NCBI GenBank assembly: GCA_963744105.1
Contig: CAVUSJ010000006.1
Coordinates: forward strand, 1 to 64,000
Direction of reading: 5' to 3'
Source: DASUPK01 sp963744105
GTDB lineage: Bacteria > Actinomycetota > Thermoleophilia > Solirubrobacterales > 70-9
DNA length: 64,000 bases
Every line of letters begins with the position of its first letter. The stretch's first letter is position 1. The position numbers and the translations under genes are program-made. Of the stretch, positions 14,145 to 22,232 are shown piece after piece. The notes under the pieces are model-generated. The model made no database searches. It was not told where the DNA came from and saw only the letters and a list, made by a program, of their open reading frames with translations.

Positions 14145-14471
14145 GTGTTCCTGGTCGTGATGACAGCTCTGGCGGTGTTTCTCCTTCCGCCGGGCTGGGG
14201 CATTGCGGCGGTCGCTCTGGGGATCGTCGTCGAGGTCGCCGAGCTCGGCTTCTGGACGCGCTTCCTGCGCCGCTACCGGATCGCGACAGGCACGGAGGCC
14301 CTGATCGGTGCGTCCGCGGTGGTGATCGAGGCCTGCGATCCCCGGGGCCGGGTCCGCTTCCGCGGCGAGATCTGGCACGCCGAGTGCGAAGGGGAGGCGG
14401 AGGTGGGGGCGCGGGTGGTGGTGACGGGGATTCACGGCCTCACGCTGCGCGTGGCGCGGGATTCGGACTGA
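14145..14471 (+). CDS. NfeD-like membrane protein
   Basis: A 108-aa protein with two N-terminal hydrophobic helices (MTALAVFLLPPGWGIAAV and a second to about residue 30) and a C-terminal OB-fold domain of the NfeD type: GTEALIGASAVVIEACDPRGRVRFRGEIWHAECEG and then VVVTGIHGLTLRV. NfeD proteins work with SPFH/stomatin proteins or clip peptidases in membrane quality control; no such partner is adjacent. TAGCAT lies 10 bases before the GTG start. A strong terminator follows. Confidence 0.8.
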   Translation: MFLVVMTALAVFLLPPGWGIAAVALGIVVEVAELGFWTRFLRRYRIATGTEALIGASAVVIEACDPRGRVRFRGEIWHAECEGEAEVGARVVVTGIHGLTLRVARDSD

Positions 14472-14519
14472 TCCGAGGTCTATGTGAAGACCGGTGCGGA
14501 GAGGCGGGCCCAGCACGGA

Positions 14520-14544
14520 AAAGGGCCCCACGAGGGGGCCCTTT
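14520..14544 (+). terminator. Strong intrinsic terminator
   Basis: A 10-bp GC-rich stem, AAAGGGCCCC and GGGGCCCTTT, with loop ACGAG, flanked by A-rich and T-rich ends. It can act on both strands and closes the NfeD gene. Confidence 0.85.
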
Positions 14545-14777
14545 GGTTCCGAAAGGACGTGCCGCCGGCGAATCTGAGCTTCAGCCGGCCCGTCGGTCCT
14601 TCAAGTCTTATGGCTCATGGTCGGCCGCTCCACCGGTCAACTTGAGCCTGTCAAGAGAAACTAACACGACATCTCCCCAGAGGTTGCAGTTCCCCTGATG
14701 ACGCAAGAATTCTTTGAATTTTGGGGATCCCCGGAAACGTGAGGGAATGCTCGTAGACATTGGCCGCCCAGCCAGGA

Positions 14778-14783
14778 TAGGAT
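14778..14783 (+). promoter_or_regulatory. -10-like hexamer of leaderless epimerase gene
   Basis: TAGGAT with exactly seven bases before the GTG at 14791. It decides the start in favour of GTG 14791 over the ATG at 14782, which lies inside the hexamer. The 230 bp upstream of it hold no gene. Confidence 0.5.
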
Positions 14784-14790
14784 GCGAACC

Positions 14791-15786
14791 GTGCGCTACC
14801 TGATCACTGGCGGATCCGGGTACATCGGCGGCCGACTCACGGACGAGCTCTCCGCCCGCGAGGAGACCGAGAAGATCGTCGACGTCGATCTTCGCCCCCC
14901 GCCCCGCAGCTGGCCGAAGCACGAGTTCGTGAAGGCCGACATCCGCGACCGCAAGCAGATGCGCGACCTGCTCGAGCGCCACGAGATCGACGCGCTCCTT
15001 CACTTCGCCTTCGTCCTCAACCCGATTCGCGACGAGGCGAAGATGTACGACATCGACGTCAACGGCACCCAGGCCGTCCTGCAGGCCGCGCAGGACGCCG
15101 GGATCAAGCAGGTGATCCAGACCTCGTCCGCGACCGCCTACGGCGCCTTCCCGGACAACCCGAAGCCGATCGCCGAGGACTGGCCGGTCCGCGGCGCCCC
15201 AGACTTCTCGTATGCCAAGCACAAGGCGGACTCGGACCGCATCGCACAGCTCTGGGCCCTCCAGAACCCGGATGCCGTGATGACGATCGTGCGGCCCTCG
15301 ATCGTCTTCGGCCCGAGCGTCGACAACTACATCGTCCGCGCGTTCGGCAACAACCCCTTCGTTCCGATCCTGGACGGGGTGGACGAGGAGTTCCAGCTCG
15401 TCCACGAGGACGACGTCGTCTCCGCCCTGATCGCGCTCCTCGACGGCAAGCATGCCGGCGCGTTCAACCTCGCCGGCGACGGTCTCCTCACCTGGGGCCG
15501 CGCCGCAGAGCTGGTCGGCAAGAAGACCCGGAACATCTCGCTGAAGACGATGAAGCGCCTCAACGGGGCCATGTGGAAGCTGCGGGTGCCGCGAACCGAG
15601 GCGCCGGCGGGCAACCTCGACTTCATCCGCTACCCGTGGGTCGTCTCGACGGAGAAGCTGAAGAGCACGGCGGGCTGGCAGCCGAAGTACGACACGCTCG
15701 AGACCTTCAAGGTCACGATGCGCGCCAAGGGGATCCTGCCCGAGGCGCCCGCCAGCGTTCAGGCGCCCACCGCGCCCGTTGCGTAG
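14791..15786 (+). CDS. NAD-dependent epimerase/dehydratase (extended SDR)
   Basis: A 331-aa extended short-chain dehydrogenase acting on nucleotide sugars or related substrates. It starts directly with the Rossmann strand, MRYLITGGSGYIGG, has the NAD-binding Asp in DVDLR, the NTSS-like QTSSATAYG segment, and the YxxxK catalytic pair in YAKHK. The C-terminal part (RPSIVFGPSVDNYIVRAFG, LVHEDDVVSAL) fits the epimerase branch. Start GTG chosen by promoter spacing. It is far from the exopolysaccharide locus and stands alone between a terminator and tRNA-Val, so the substrate is open. Confidence 0.85.
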   Translation: MRYLITGGSGYIGGRLTDELSAREETEKIVDVDLRPPPRSWPKHEFVKADIRDRKQMRDLLERHEIDALLHFAFVLNPIRDEAKMYDIDVNGTQAVLQAAQDAGIKQVIQTSSATAYGAFPDNPKPIAEDWPVRGAPDFSYAKHKADSDRIAQLWALQNPDAVMTIVRPSIVFGPSVDNYIVRAFGNNPFVPILDGVDEEFQLVHEDDVVSALIALLDGKHAGAFNLAGDGLLTWGRAAELVGKKTRNISLKTMKRLNGAMWKLRVPRTEAPAGNLDFIRYPWVVSTEKLKSTAGWQPKYDTLETFKVTMRAKGILPEAPASVQAPTAPVA

Positions 15787-15816
15787 CCGGCGGGACGCGC
15801 TAACTTTCTCGCCCCA

Positions 15817-15889
15817 GGGCGCATAGCTCAGTTGGGAGAGCGCCGCCTCGACAAGGCGGAGGTCGCTGGTTCGAGCCCAGCTGTGCCCA
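15817..15889 (+). tRNA. tRNA-Val (GAC)
   Basis: Acceptor stem GGGCGCA (15817-15823) pairs with TGTGCCC (15882-15888, one G-T pair), discriminator A. The anticodon arm CCGCC/GGCGG surrounds loop TCGACAA, which reads GAC. The T-arm is CTGGTTCGAGCCCAG. TAACTT at 15801-15806 is a likely -10. The 3' end abuts the stop codon of the convergent peptidase gene. Confidence 0.95.
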
Positions 15890-16939
15890 CTAGGAGTAGC
15901 TGTCCCAGTACTGCAGTTCGGGGAGGGGGTCGTACGCCGCGCCGCCGACGTACCAGCCGGGCGCGCTCCAGCGCTCGAAGTGGAGATGGCAACCCGTTGC
16001 ATCGCCCGTGGCGCCGACCTTGCCGATCTGCTGTCCCGCGGTGACGCCGGTGCCGGCGGGTGCCCAGCTCGGGGCCTTCAGGTGCATGTAGACGGCGTCG
16101 GTGCCGGTGAGCAGCCCGTGGATGACGACGTAGTAGCCCGCCCCGCCCGCTTGGTAGGCGTTGACCTTGACCTCGCCCTTCTCGAAGACGTAGAGCTTCT
16201 CGCCGCATGCGGCGGGCAGGTCCTGGCCCTGGTGGATGTGGCCGGCCCGTCCCGCACCGAAGCGGGCGTCCGGGCCGCCGTAGGTGTGAGGACCGGGGAC
16301 CGGGAACTGGTGTAGATGCATGCCGAACGGCTGCGTCTGGCCGCCGGTGACCGATGCCCGGGCCGTCCCGGGATCGCCGAGCTTCATCTGGTAGGTCGCG
16401 TCGCCCGCGACACCGCCCGCGGAGTTCATCCCGTTCCACGCCACCGACTTCGTCTCGGCGCCGCTGAATTCGACGGCAATCGTCTGCACGAGGTTGCCGT
16501 TGGCGTCGAGCACCTTGACCTTGGCGTCCCCGGTCTTACGTGAGCTGAGCTGGAGGGTGGGGAGCACGTAGCCTTGAACGAAGTAGCTTCCCGATGCCCG
16601 GCGGTTGCGCAGCAGCTTCTTGATGCGCTTGGCGTCCTTCTTGGTGATGACCCCGTCGACCGGCCAGCCGTGCGCTTGCTCGAACGCCTCCACGCTCTTG
16701 AAGGTTCCCTTGCCGAAGACGCCGTCGACCGAGGTCGAGACCCCAAGCCGGCTGAGCGCGCGCTGCAGGTAGCGGACGTCCTTGCCCTTGGCGCCCTTGG
16801 TGAGCGGACGGGTGCCGAACCGCCAACTGTGGTGCTTCCCCTTGGGCGCAGCCGAGGCTGGCGCCGCTGTAGCGGCCACCGCGATCAGCGCGAGCGCCAG
16901 GACGACGCACGCAAGGGACCTGGGTCTGCCCGCACCCAT
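15890..16939 (-). CDS. Secreted M23 peptidase with peptidoglycan-binding domain
   Basis: A 349-aa exported cell-wall hydrolase. The ATG at 16939 has GGGAGAG about 6 bases upstream. A signal peptide (RPRSLACVVLALALIAVAATAAPASA) is followed by a PG_binding_1-type repeat (GAKGKDVRYLQRALSRLGVS, DGVFGKGTFKSVEAFEQAHG), a FlgD-like Ig segment (GNLVQTIAVEFSG to YQMKL), and an M23 LytM-type domain. Zinc ligands are visible as HQGQD and HLHFE. M23 enzymes cut peptide cross-bridges of peptidoglycan. The last codon's stop is directly next to the tRNA-Val 3' end on the other strand, so the two units are tightly convergent with no room for a separate terminator. Confidence 0.92.
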   Translation of the reverse strand: MGAGRPRSLACVVLALALIAVAATAAPASAAPKGKHHSWRFGTRPLTKGAKGKDVRYLQRALSRLGVSTSVDGVFGKGTFKSVEAFEQAHGWPVDGVITKKDAKRIKKLLRNRRASGSYFVQGYVLPTLQLSSRKTGDAKVKVLDANGNLVQTIAVEFSGAETKSVAWNGMNSAGGVAGDATYQMKLGDPGTARASVTGGQTQPFGMHLHQFPVPGPHTYGGPDARFGAGRAGHIHQGQDLPAACGEKLYVFEKGEVKVNAYQAGGAGYYVVIHGLLTGTDAVYMHLKAPSWAPAGTGVTAGQQIGKVGATGDATGCHLHFERWSAPGWYVGGAAYDPLPELQYWDSYS

Positions 16940-17008
16940 TGGCTCTCCCAACTGGTGTACGGCGGCGGAGTTGCGCATCCCTGCAAGCTGGGAGGGAACG
17001 CCCACGGC

Positions 17009-17014
17009 TAGATT
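17009..17014 (+). promoter_or_regulatory. -10-like hexamer of leaderless thrS
   Basis: TAGATT with seven bases before the thrS ATG at 17022. No Shine-Dalgarno sequence is present, in keeping with leaderless initiation. Confidence 0.5.
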
Positions 17015-17021
17015 TAGCCGC

Positions 17022-18956
17022 ATGATCAAGGTCAAGCTGCCAGACGACTCCGAACTCGAGCTCGACGACGGCGCCAGCGGCGCGGATGCCGCGGCTGCGA
17101 TCGGCCCGGGCCTGGCCAAGGCTGCGCTGGCTCTGAAGGTCGACGGCGAGCTCCGGGACCTCACGGCGCCCCTCGACGACGGCGAACGGATCGAGATCGT
17201 CACCGACAAGAGCCCGGAGGCGCTCGAGCTGATTCGCCACGACGCCGCGCACGTCCTGGCGGAATCCGTCCTCGACCTGTGGCCCGAGGCCAAGATCTCG
17301 ATCGGGCCGCCGATCGACAACGGCTTCTACTACGACATCGAGTTTCCCGACGGCGGCCCCGGCGAGGACGACCTGGCGCGGATCGAGGAGCGGATGGCCG
17401 AGCACATCAAGGCGGACGAGCCCTTCGAGCGCCGGGACCTGCCCGCCTCGCAGGCCGTCGACCACTTCCGCGAGCATGGCCAGGACTACAAGGTCGAGCT
17501 GATCGAGGACCTGATCCGCGACGAGGATGCCGAGACCGTCTCGCTCTACCGGAACGGCCCCTTCGAGGACCTCTGTCGCGGCCCGCACGGCCCGTCGACG
17601 GGCCGGATCGGCGCCTTCAAGCTGACCTCCGTGGCGGGCGCCTACTGGCGCGGCGACGAGACCCGGCAGATGCTCACCCGCGTCTACGGCACGGCGTTCC
17701 TCGACAAGAAGGATCTCGCGCAGCACCTGGAGCGCCTCGAGCAGGCTCGCGAGCGCGACCATCGCAAGCTCGGCCCGGAGCTCGATCTCTTCCAGTTCCG
17801 CCCCGAGGCACCCGGGATGCCGTTCTGGCTCCCGCAGGGCACCGTCTTCCTCCGGCTGATCGAGGCCGAGGTCCGCAAGCAGCTGGCCGCCCGCGGCTAC
17901 TCGGAGATCAAGACGCCTCAGGTGCTCGACGTCGAGCTCTGGCACCGCTCGGGGCACTGGGACAACTACAAGGAGAACATGTTCTTCACGGCTCCCGCAG
18001 AGCGCGAGAGCAAGGGCGAGCAGCGCGAGTACGCGCTCAAGCCGATGAACTGCCCGGGCGCCTGCCTCGTCTACGCCTCGGGCCGGCACTCCTACCGCGA
18101 GCTGCCGCTGCGTCTCGCCGAGTTCGGCCTGGTCTCACGCTACGAGCGCGAGGGCGTGCTGCACGGCCTGCTCCGGGTCCGCGCCTTCACCCAGGACGAC
18201 GCGCACGTCTACTGCACGCTCGACCAGGTCACCGACGAGGTCGACTCGATCTGCGCCGGCATCGACGAGCTGTATGAGCGCTTTGGCTTCGAGGAGGTTC
18301 GCGTTGAGCTCTCAACCCGCCCGGAGAAGTCGATCGGCACCGACGAGCAGTGGGAGAGGGCAGAGGGGGCTCTGCGCGAGGCGCTCGAGCGCCAGGGCCG
18401 CGACTACGACGTGAGCCCCGGCGAGGGCACCTTCTATGGGCCGAAGATCGATTTCCACATCACCGACGCGCTCGGCCGCTCGTGGCAGTGCGGCACCTGC
18501 CAGCTCGACTTCCAGATGCCCGAGCGCTTCGAGCTCTCCTACACCGGGGCGGACAACGCCGAGCACCGGCCGGTGATGATCCACCGGGCGCTGCTCGGCT
18601 CGATGGAGCGCTTCGCGGGGATCCTGATCGAGCACTACGGCGGCCGCTTCCCGCTCTGGCTCGCCCCTGTGCAGGCGGTCGTGTTGCCGGTCGCCGACCG
18701 CCACAACGACCGCGCCGGCGAGGTCGCCGAGGCGCTGCGGTCGGCCGGCCTGAGGGCTCGCGTCGACGACCGCACGGAGTCGGTCGGCAAGAAGATCCGC
18801 GACGCGGAGCTCTCCAAGGCGCCCTACATGCTCGTCGTGGGCGACAAGGAGGCCGATTCCGGCGAGGTCTCGGTGCGCCACCACGGCGACGGCGACCTCG
18901 GCGCGATGGGGCTGGACGCCCTGATTGCCCGAATGACCGATGAGGCGGGCGATTAG
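17022..18956 (+). CDS. thrS: Threonyl-tRNA synthetase
   Basis: A 644-aa class II synthetase charging tRNA-Thr. The N-terminal TGS domain (MIKVKLPDDSELELDDG) is followed by the second additional domain with the editing motif HDAAHVLAE and the partner Cys/His in CRGPHGPSTG. The catalytic core has the zinc-binding Cys in MNCPG, motif 2 around RYEREGVLHGLLRVRAFTQDDAH, motif 3 in HRALLGSMERF, and a C-terminal anticodon-binding domain (PVQAVVLPVADRHNDRA). All expected residues are present and the length is normal. It is followed by a possible Thr-rich leader peptide and infC. Confidence 0.97.
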   Translation: MIKVKLPDDSELELDDGASGADAAAAIGPGLAKAALALKVDGELRDLTAPLDDGERIEIVTDKSPEALELIRHDAAHVLAESVLDLWPEAKISIGPPIDNGFYYDIEFPDGGPGEDDLARIEERMAEHIKADEPFERRDLPASQAVDHFREHGQDYKVELIEDLIRDEDAETVSLYRNGPFEDLCRGPHGPSTGRIGAFKLTSVAGAYWRGDETRQMLTRVYGTAFLDKKDLAQHLERLEQARERDHRKLGPELDLFQFRPEAPGMPFWLPQGTVFLRLIEAEVRKQLAARGYSEIKTPQVLDVELWHRSGHWDNYKENMFFTAPAERESKGEQREYALKPMNCPGACLVYASGRHSYRELPLRLAEFGLVSRYEREGVLHGLLRVRAFTQDDAHVYCTLDQVTDEVDSICAGIDELYERFGFEEVRVELSTRPEKSIGTDEQWERAEGALREALERQGRDYDVSPGEGTFYGPKIDFHITDALGRSWQCGTCQLDFQMPERFELSYTGADNAEHRPVMIHRALLGSMERFAGILIEHYGGRFPLWLAPVQAVVLPVADRHNDRAGEVAEALRSAGLRARVDDRTESVGKKIRDAELSKAPYMLVVGDKEADSGEVSVRHHGDGDLGAMGLDALIARMTDEAGD

Positions 18957-18961
18957 GCGTC

Positions 18962-18967
18962 TATACT
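18962..18967 (+). promoter_or_regulatory. -10-like hexamer between thrS and infC
   Basis: TATACT, eight bases before an ATG at 18976. It implies a separate promoter for infC with a transcript starting at or near that ATG. Confidence 0.5.
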
Positions 18968-18975
18968 GGGCGGTA

Positions 18976-19008
18976 ATGCCGGGCACCCACACCACGACGC
19001 GCGCCTAA
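18976..19008 (+). CDS. Candidate leaderless Thr-rich leader peptide
   Basis: A ten-codon frame, MPGTHTTTRA, with four Thr codons, three of them consecutive, ending in TAA. It begins eight bases after TATACT, so the transcript would start near its ATG. A stem CGGGCAC (18980-18986) with GTGCCCG (19016-19022) overlaps codons 2-4 and extends past its stop. This is the arrangement of a translation-sensing leader: ribosomes stalled at Thr codons would alter the fold ahead of infC. Being directly after thrS makes the Thr bias more suggestive. It could still be a coincidence of GC-rich sequence. Confidence 0.4.
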   Translation: MPGTHTTTRA

Positions 19009-19079
19009 GCGCCCCGTGCCCGCCTCATCGATCCAATCTCGGCCATCTCCTTCTTGACGCTCTACCTCATGCGCAGCTA

Positions 19080-19655
19080 GTGGCGGTCTCCCGCTTCGAC
19101 CGCCGCCCGCCCGAGCGCGACTCGACTCGTATCAACGAGCGAATCCGCGTGCCCGAAGTTCGCCTGATCGACGAGAGCGGCGAGCAGGTGGGAATCATCC
19201 CGACGGCCGACGCCCTCGAGCGTGCCCGGGAGCGGGACCTCGACCTTGTCGAGGTGTCTCCCACCTCAAAGCCGCCGGTCTGCCGCATCCTCGACTACTC
19301 GAAGTACAAGTACGAGCAGGAGCAGAAGGCCAAGCAGGCCCGCAAGCACCAGCAGCAGACCAACGTCCGGGAGATCAAGCTTCGCCCGAAGATCGCCCAG
19401 CACGACTATGAGACCAAGCGCGGCCACGTGGAGCGCTTCCTGAAGCAGCAGGACAAGGTCAAGGTGACGATCATGTTCAGAGGCCGCGAGCAGAGCCACC
19501 CCGAGCGAGGCCGGATGCTGCTCGACCGGCTCTTGGAGGACGTCTCTGAGATAGGCGTCCTGGAGCAGGCGCCCCTTCAGGAGGGCCGCAACATGACGAT
19601 GCTTCTGGGTCCGGCGCGCAGCGCCGGCCAGGAGAAGGAAGCGGCCGCGAGCTAG
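19080..19655 (+). CDS. infC: Translation initiation factor IF-3
   Basis: A 191-aa initiation factor that binds the 30S subunit and controls start-codon choice. The N-domain has RINERIRVPEVRLIDESGEQVGI and LDLVEVSPTSKPPVCRILDYSKYKYE; the C-domain has VREIKLRPKIAQHDYETK and VKVTIMFRGREQSHPERG. The start is a GTG that overlaps the stop of a three-codon frame (MRS, 19069-19080) as TAGTG, which could couple its translation. The short C-terminal tail is Ala/Glu-rich. Unlike the usual infC-rpmI-rplT operon, rpmI lies 2.4 kb downstream, beyond two unrelated genes. Confidence 0.96.
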   Translation: MAVSRFDRRPPERDSTRINERIRVPEVRLIDESGEQVGIIPTADALERARERDLDLVEVSPTSKPPVCRILDYSKYKYEQEQKAKQARKHQQQTNVREIKLRPKIAQHDYETKRGHVERFLKQQDKVKVTIMFRGREQSHPERGRMLLDRLLEDVSEIGVLEQAPLQEGRNMTMLLGPARSAGQEKEAAAS

Positions 19656-19670
19656 CCGTTCGCGCCCGGG

Positions 19671-20834
19671 CTAGGGCGCGACGACCTGGACGTTGTCGAC
19701 GTCGACCGAGCAGCCGCCGGTCGAGGCGGGGCAAGGGATCGAAGCATTGTGGTAGATGCCGACGCGGAGATGGGACGGGATCGAGTCGCCCGTGTTCATA
19801 CCGTCGGTAGTTGATCCCGAGATCTCCCGCTTGAGGGTGTTCGTGTGGAAGACCGGGCTCTGCTCGCCTGAGTCGTTGAAGTCCCCGTCGCCGTTCAGGT
19901 CGACGTAGACCTTGATCCAGCCGAGCGACGGGTCCTGGGAGAAGTATCCATCGATCGCGAACCTGGTCCAGACGCCCTTCTGGGCCGGGGTCGACCAGAG
20001 CTCGGTGTCTGGGCCCTCCGAGTTGACCGGGGTGTGGTAGATGCGCCACGACCCTGCGAAGGCCTTGATCGTGAAGATGGGGGTGCCGCCGCTGCCATCC
20101 GACGGGCCGGCCTGCTTGATCTGGAGGACGTTCTGCCAGTCCTGGGCGCTGAGCGGGAAGTTGGAGGGGAGGCGGATGCTCGCGTAGGTCGCCCGGTGGT
20201 CACCCTCGTGGTAGTTGTAGAAGGTGCCGTAGTGATTCGTGGGGCTGGCCAGCGGCTGGTGCCAGGTGTTGTAGGCGAGCTCGCACCGCTCGCCCGAGTA
20301 GTTGTCCCCGTCGTAGACGGTCGTCTCGCGGTATCCGGTGTCGCCCTGGGCGGTACCGGTGGCGGTCGGCGAGGGATCGCCGCCGCTGGCGGGGCGGGAG
20401 ACACGGCTGTCGTCCTGGCAGGCGTATGCGTCGCCGCCCCAGAGGTCGTGGGCGTTGGGGTCACTCGCCGTGTCGGAGCGAACGACGGAGCACGAGCTCG
20501 GCAGGGTGTAGGTCAGGGCGGAGTTGCTGTCCAGCGGACACGGGTTCGGCGGCGGGGTCGTCGTGCTCGGCGGAGGGGTGGTGGTCGTGGTCGTGGGTGT
20601 CGTCGTGCTGCTGGGGGTGGTGGTCCTGCCGCCCGAACCACCCGTGCCGGTCTTGCATCGGACACGGCTCTTCCTCGCCGTCAGCCGCTTCGGCTTCTGC
20701 AGCTTCGCCCGCGCCTTCGTGCAGTTTCCCTTGGCGCTCGCGGTCTGGGCGCCCGCCGTCCCAAGGTTCACGGAACCGAGGCTGACCACCGCGCAGGCGA
20801 CGAGGCCGATCGCCACCTGGGAGAGCCGCTTCAT
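19671..20834 (-). CDS. Secreted polysaccharide-lyase-like protein A
   Basis: A 387-aa exported protein. The ATG at 20834 is chosen because AAGGA lies seven bases upstream; an ATG at 20861 has no usable site. A signal peptide is followed by a Thr/Pro-rich linker of about 40 residues (TTTPSSTTTPTTTTTTPPP), then a jelly-roll domain like heparin-lyase-I/PF14099-type proteins: YDGDNYSGERCELAYNTW, YASIRLPSNFPL, WQNVLQIKQAG, GWIKVYVDLNGDGDF, and IPSHLRVGIYHNASIPC. Whether it is catalytic is unknown; some relatives only bind glycans. It is divergent from a paralogue and separates infC from rpmI. Confidence 0.75.
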   Translation of the reverse strand: MKRLSQVAIGLVACAVVSLGSVNLGTAGAQTASAKGNCTKARAKLQKPKRLTARKSRVRCKTGTGGSGGRTTTPSSTTTPTTTTTTPPPSTTTPPPNPCPLDSNSALTYTLPSSCSVVRSDTASDPNAHDLWGGDAYACQDDSRVSRPASGGDPSPTATGTAQGDTGYRETTVYDGDNYSGERCELAYNTWHQPLASPTNHYGTFYNYHEGDHRATYASIRLPSNFPLSAQDWQNVLQIKQAGPSDGSGGTPIFTIKAFAGSWRIYHTPVNSEGPDTELWSTPAQKGVWTRFAIDGYFSQDPSLGWIKVYVDLNGDGDFNDSGEQSPVFHTNTLKREISGSTTDGMNTGDSIPSHLRVGIYHNASIPCPASTGGCSVDVDNVQVVAP

Positions 20835-21067
20835 CCCCTTGTCCTTGCTTCGAGCCTTCATCCCTGGTTGGATCGGGCTCGAAGGGCGCGTACAAAGAAT
20901 TAGGTAGTCGGTTGGACGCTCTGCGCATTAATGTGAGTGCGTTGTTTGGACGATTGTCCGGGTGTCGGGTTATGTCCCCGGCGCCGGAAAAGTCCGCGAA
21001 TTCCGGCTCCGGCAGGGAAATCGGCCGGAACAACCGTCTAGCCGTGGGTTTAGCTTGCACCGAGCCC
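20835..21067. promoter_or_regulatory. Divergent promoter region of lyase-like pair
   Basis: About 230 bp between the two divergent lyase-like genes. It contains TAGCTT (21051-21056) 11 bases before the plus-strand ATG, and AT-rich patches such as TACAAAGAATTAG and GCATTAATGTGAG that stand out from the GC-rich background. Both genes may be controlled from here, but no operator repeat is obvious. Confidence 0.4.
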
Positions 21068-21994
21068 ATGATTCGGCTCGGCCCCGGAAGTCGCCGCTGG
21101 ACGCTGCTCACCCTCGTGGTGGCGTCGCTGCTCTGCCTGCTGACGTCCCTGGCCCCGGTGATCGCCGGGGCCAAGGGAAGACACGGACATCACAAGAAGC
21201 GACACCGCAGCGGCCTGATCGCGTCCGACACCGCCGCGAACCCCGACCCGAACCCCTTCTGGGGGCGGAACTACTGCGCAAACGATCAGCGGGTCCAGCA
21301 GTTCACCAGCGGCGGCGATACCCACCTGACCGCGACCGGCGCCCCGCAGGGCGATGCCGCGTTTCGCCGGATGACCGTATTCGACGGCGACGACATCTGG
21401 GGCGAGCGTTGCGAGCTGGGTTGGGACAGTCGCAACAGCCCGACGGCGTTCTACCGTCCGGGTACCAGGCGCATCACAGAGATCTCGATCCGGCTCCCCT
21501 CCAACTTTCCGATCGACGTCTACACGTGGCAGGCCGTGATGCAAATGAAGCAGTCGGGGCCCGCGAACAACAGCAGCGGGGCTCCGGTGCTGTCGCTCGA
21601 CGTGTGGAGCGGCCGCTGGCGTCTGCGCCAAGCGATCAATCGCACGACCAGCACTGACCTCCGCGAGCTCTGGTCGGCCCCGGCGCAGCTCAACTTCTGG
21701 ACCCGCTTCATCTTCGACATTCGCTACTCGGACCGCAGGAATGGCGGCTATATCAGGATGGGTGTCGACCTCAACGGGGACGGAGACTTCTCGGACCCGG
21801 GAGAGTTGAGCCCTGCCTTCCATACGTACACCCTGAAGATCGAGACGCCGGGTGGAAGCCGCGACGGCATCAAGGCCGGTCGCGCGATCCCCTCGCACCT
21901 GCGGGCCGGCATCTACCACAACAGCTCGATCCCCTGCCCATCTCCGACGGGCTGTTCCACCGACATAGACAACGTGCAGGTGTTGAATCCCTGA
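21068..21994 (+). CDS. Secreted polysaccharide-lyase-like protein B
   Basis: A 308-aa paralogue of the divergent neighbour. The start MIRLGPGSRRWTLLTLVV gives a signal peptide, followed by a basic stretch (KGRHGHHKKRH) instead of the Thr/Pro linker of protein A. The domain shows the same landmarks: FDGDDIWGERCELGWDS, ISIRLPSNFPIDVYTWQAVMQMKQSG, YIRMGVDLNGDGDFSDPGE, and IPSHLRAGIYHNSSIPC. A longer frame to 20912 adds non-signal residues and is rejected. The pair probably arose by duplication with inversion. The family includes glycan lyases acting on uronic-acid polymers; activity here is inferred only. Confidence 0.75.
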   Translation: MIRLGPGSRRWTLLTLVVASLLCLLTSLAPVIAGAKGRHGHHKKRHRSGLIASDTAANPDPNPFWGRNYCANDQRVQQFTSGGDTHLTATGAPQGDAAFRRMTVFDGDDIWGERCELGWDSRNSPTAFYRPGTRRITEISIRLPSNFPIDVYTWQAVMQMKQSGPANNSSGAPVLSLDVWSGRWRLRQAINRTTSTDLRELWSAPAQLNFWTRFIFDIRYSDRRNGGYIRMGVDLNGDGDFSDPGELSPAFHTYTLKIETPGGSRDGIKAGRAIPSHLRAGIYHNSSIPCPSPTGCSTDIDNVQVLNP

Positions 21995-22028
21995 CCCCGG
22001 CAGGCGTCTGCTTCAATAGTCCGCTCTT

Positions 22029-22232
22029 ATGCCGAAGATGAAGACTCATTCAGGCGCCAAGAAGCGCTTCCGCAAGACCGCGAAGGGCAAGCTGCGTGGC
22101 AGGCGGGCGTTCTCGAGCCACATCCTCGAGAAGAAGTCTCCTGGGCGTAAGCGGCGCTTCGAGCGGCCCTCGGAGATCTCCGAGGCGGATCGGAAGCGGG
22201 TCAACAAGCTGCTCGTGAAGGGTGGTCGCTGA
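22029..22232 (+). CDS. rpmI: Ribosomal protein bL35
   Basis: A 67-aa large-subunit protein. The start MPKMKTHSGAKKRFRKTAKGK is diagnostic, and the rest is basic with the family's RRAFSSHILEKKS segment. AATAGT lies eight bases before the ATG, a weak match to the leaderless promoter pattern; a promoter of its own would be needed because infC is not directly upstream. The stop overlaps the rplT start (TGATG). Confidence 0.97.
   Translation: MPKMKTHSGAKKRFRKTAKGKLRGRRAFSSHILEKKSPGRKRRFERPSEISEADRKRVNKLLVKGGR

Noticed and set aside
16536..18089. Minus-strand open frame spanning thrS and the M23 gene in another frame
   Set aside because: It overlaps two clear genes and shows no domain; a shadow of thrS.
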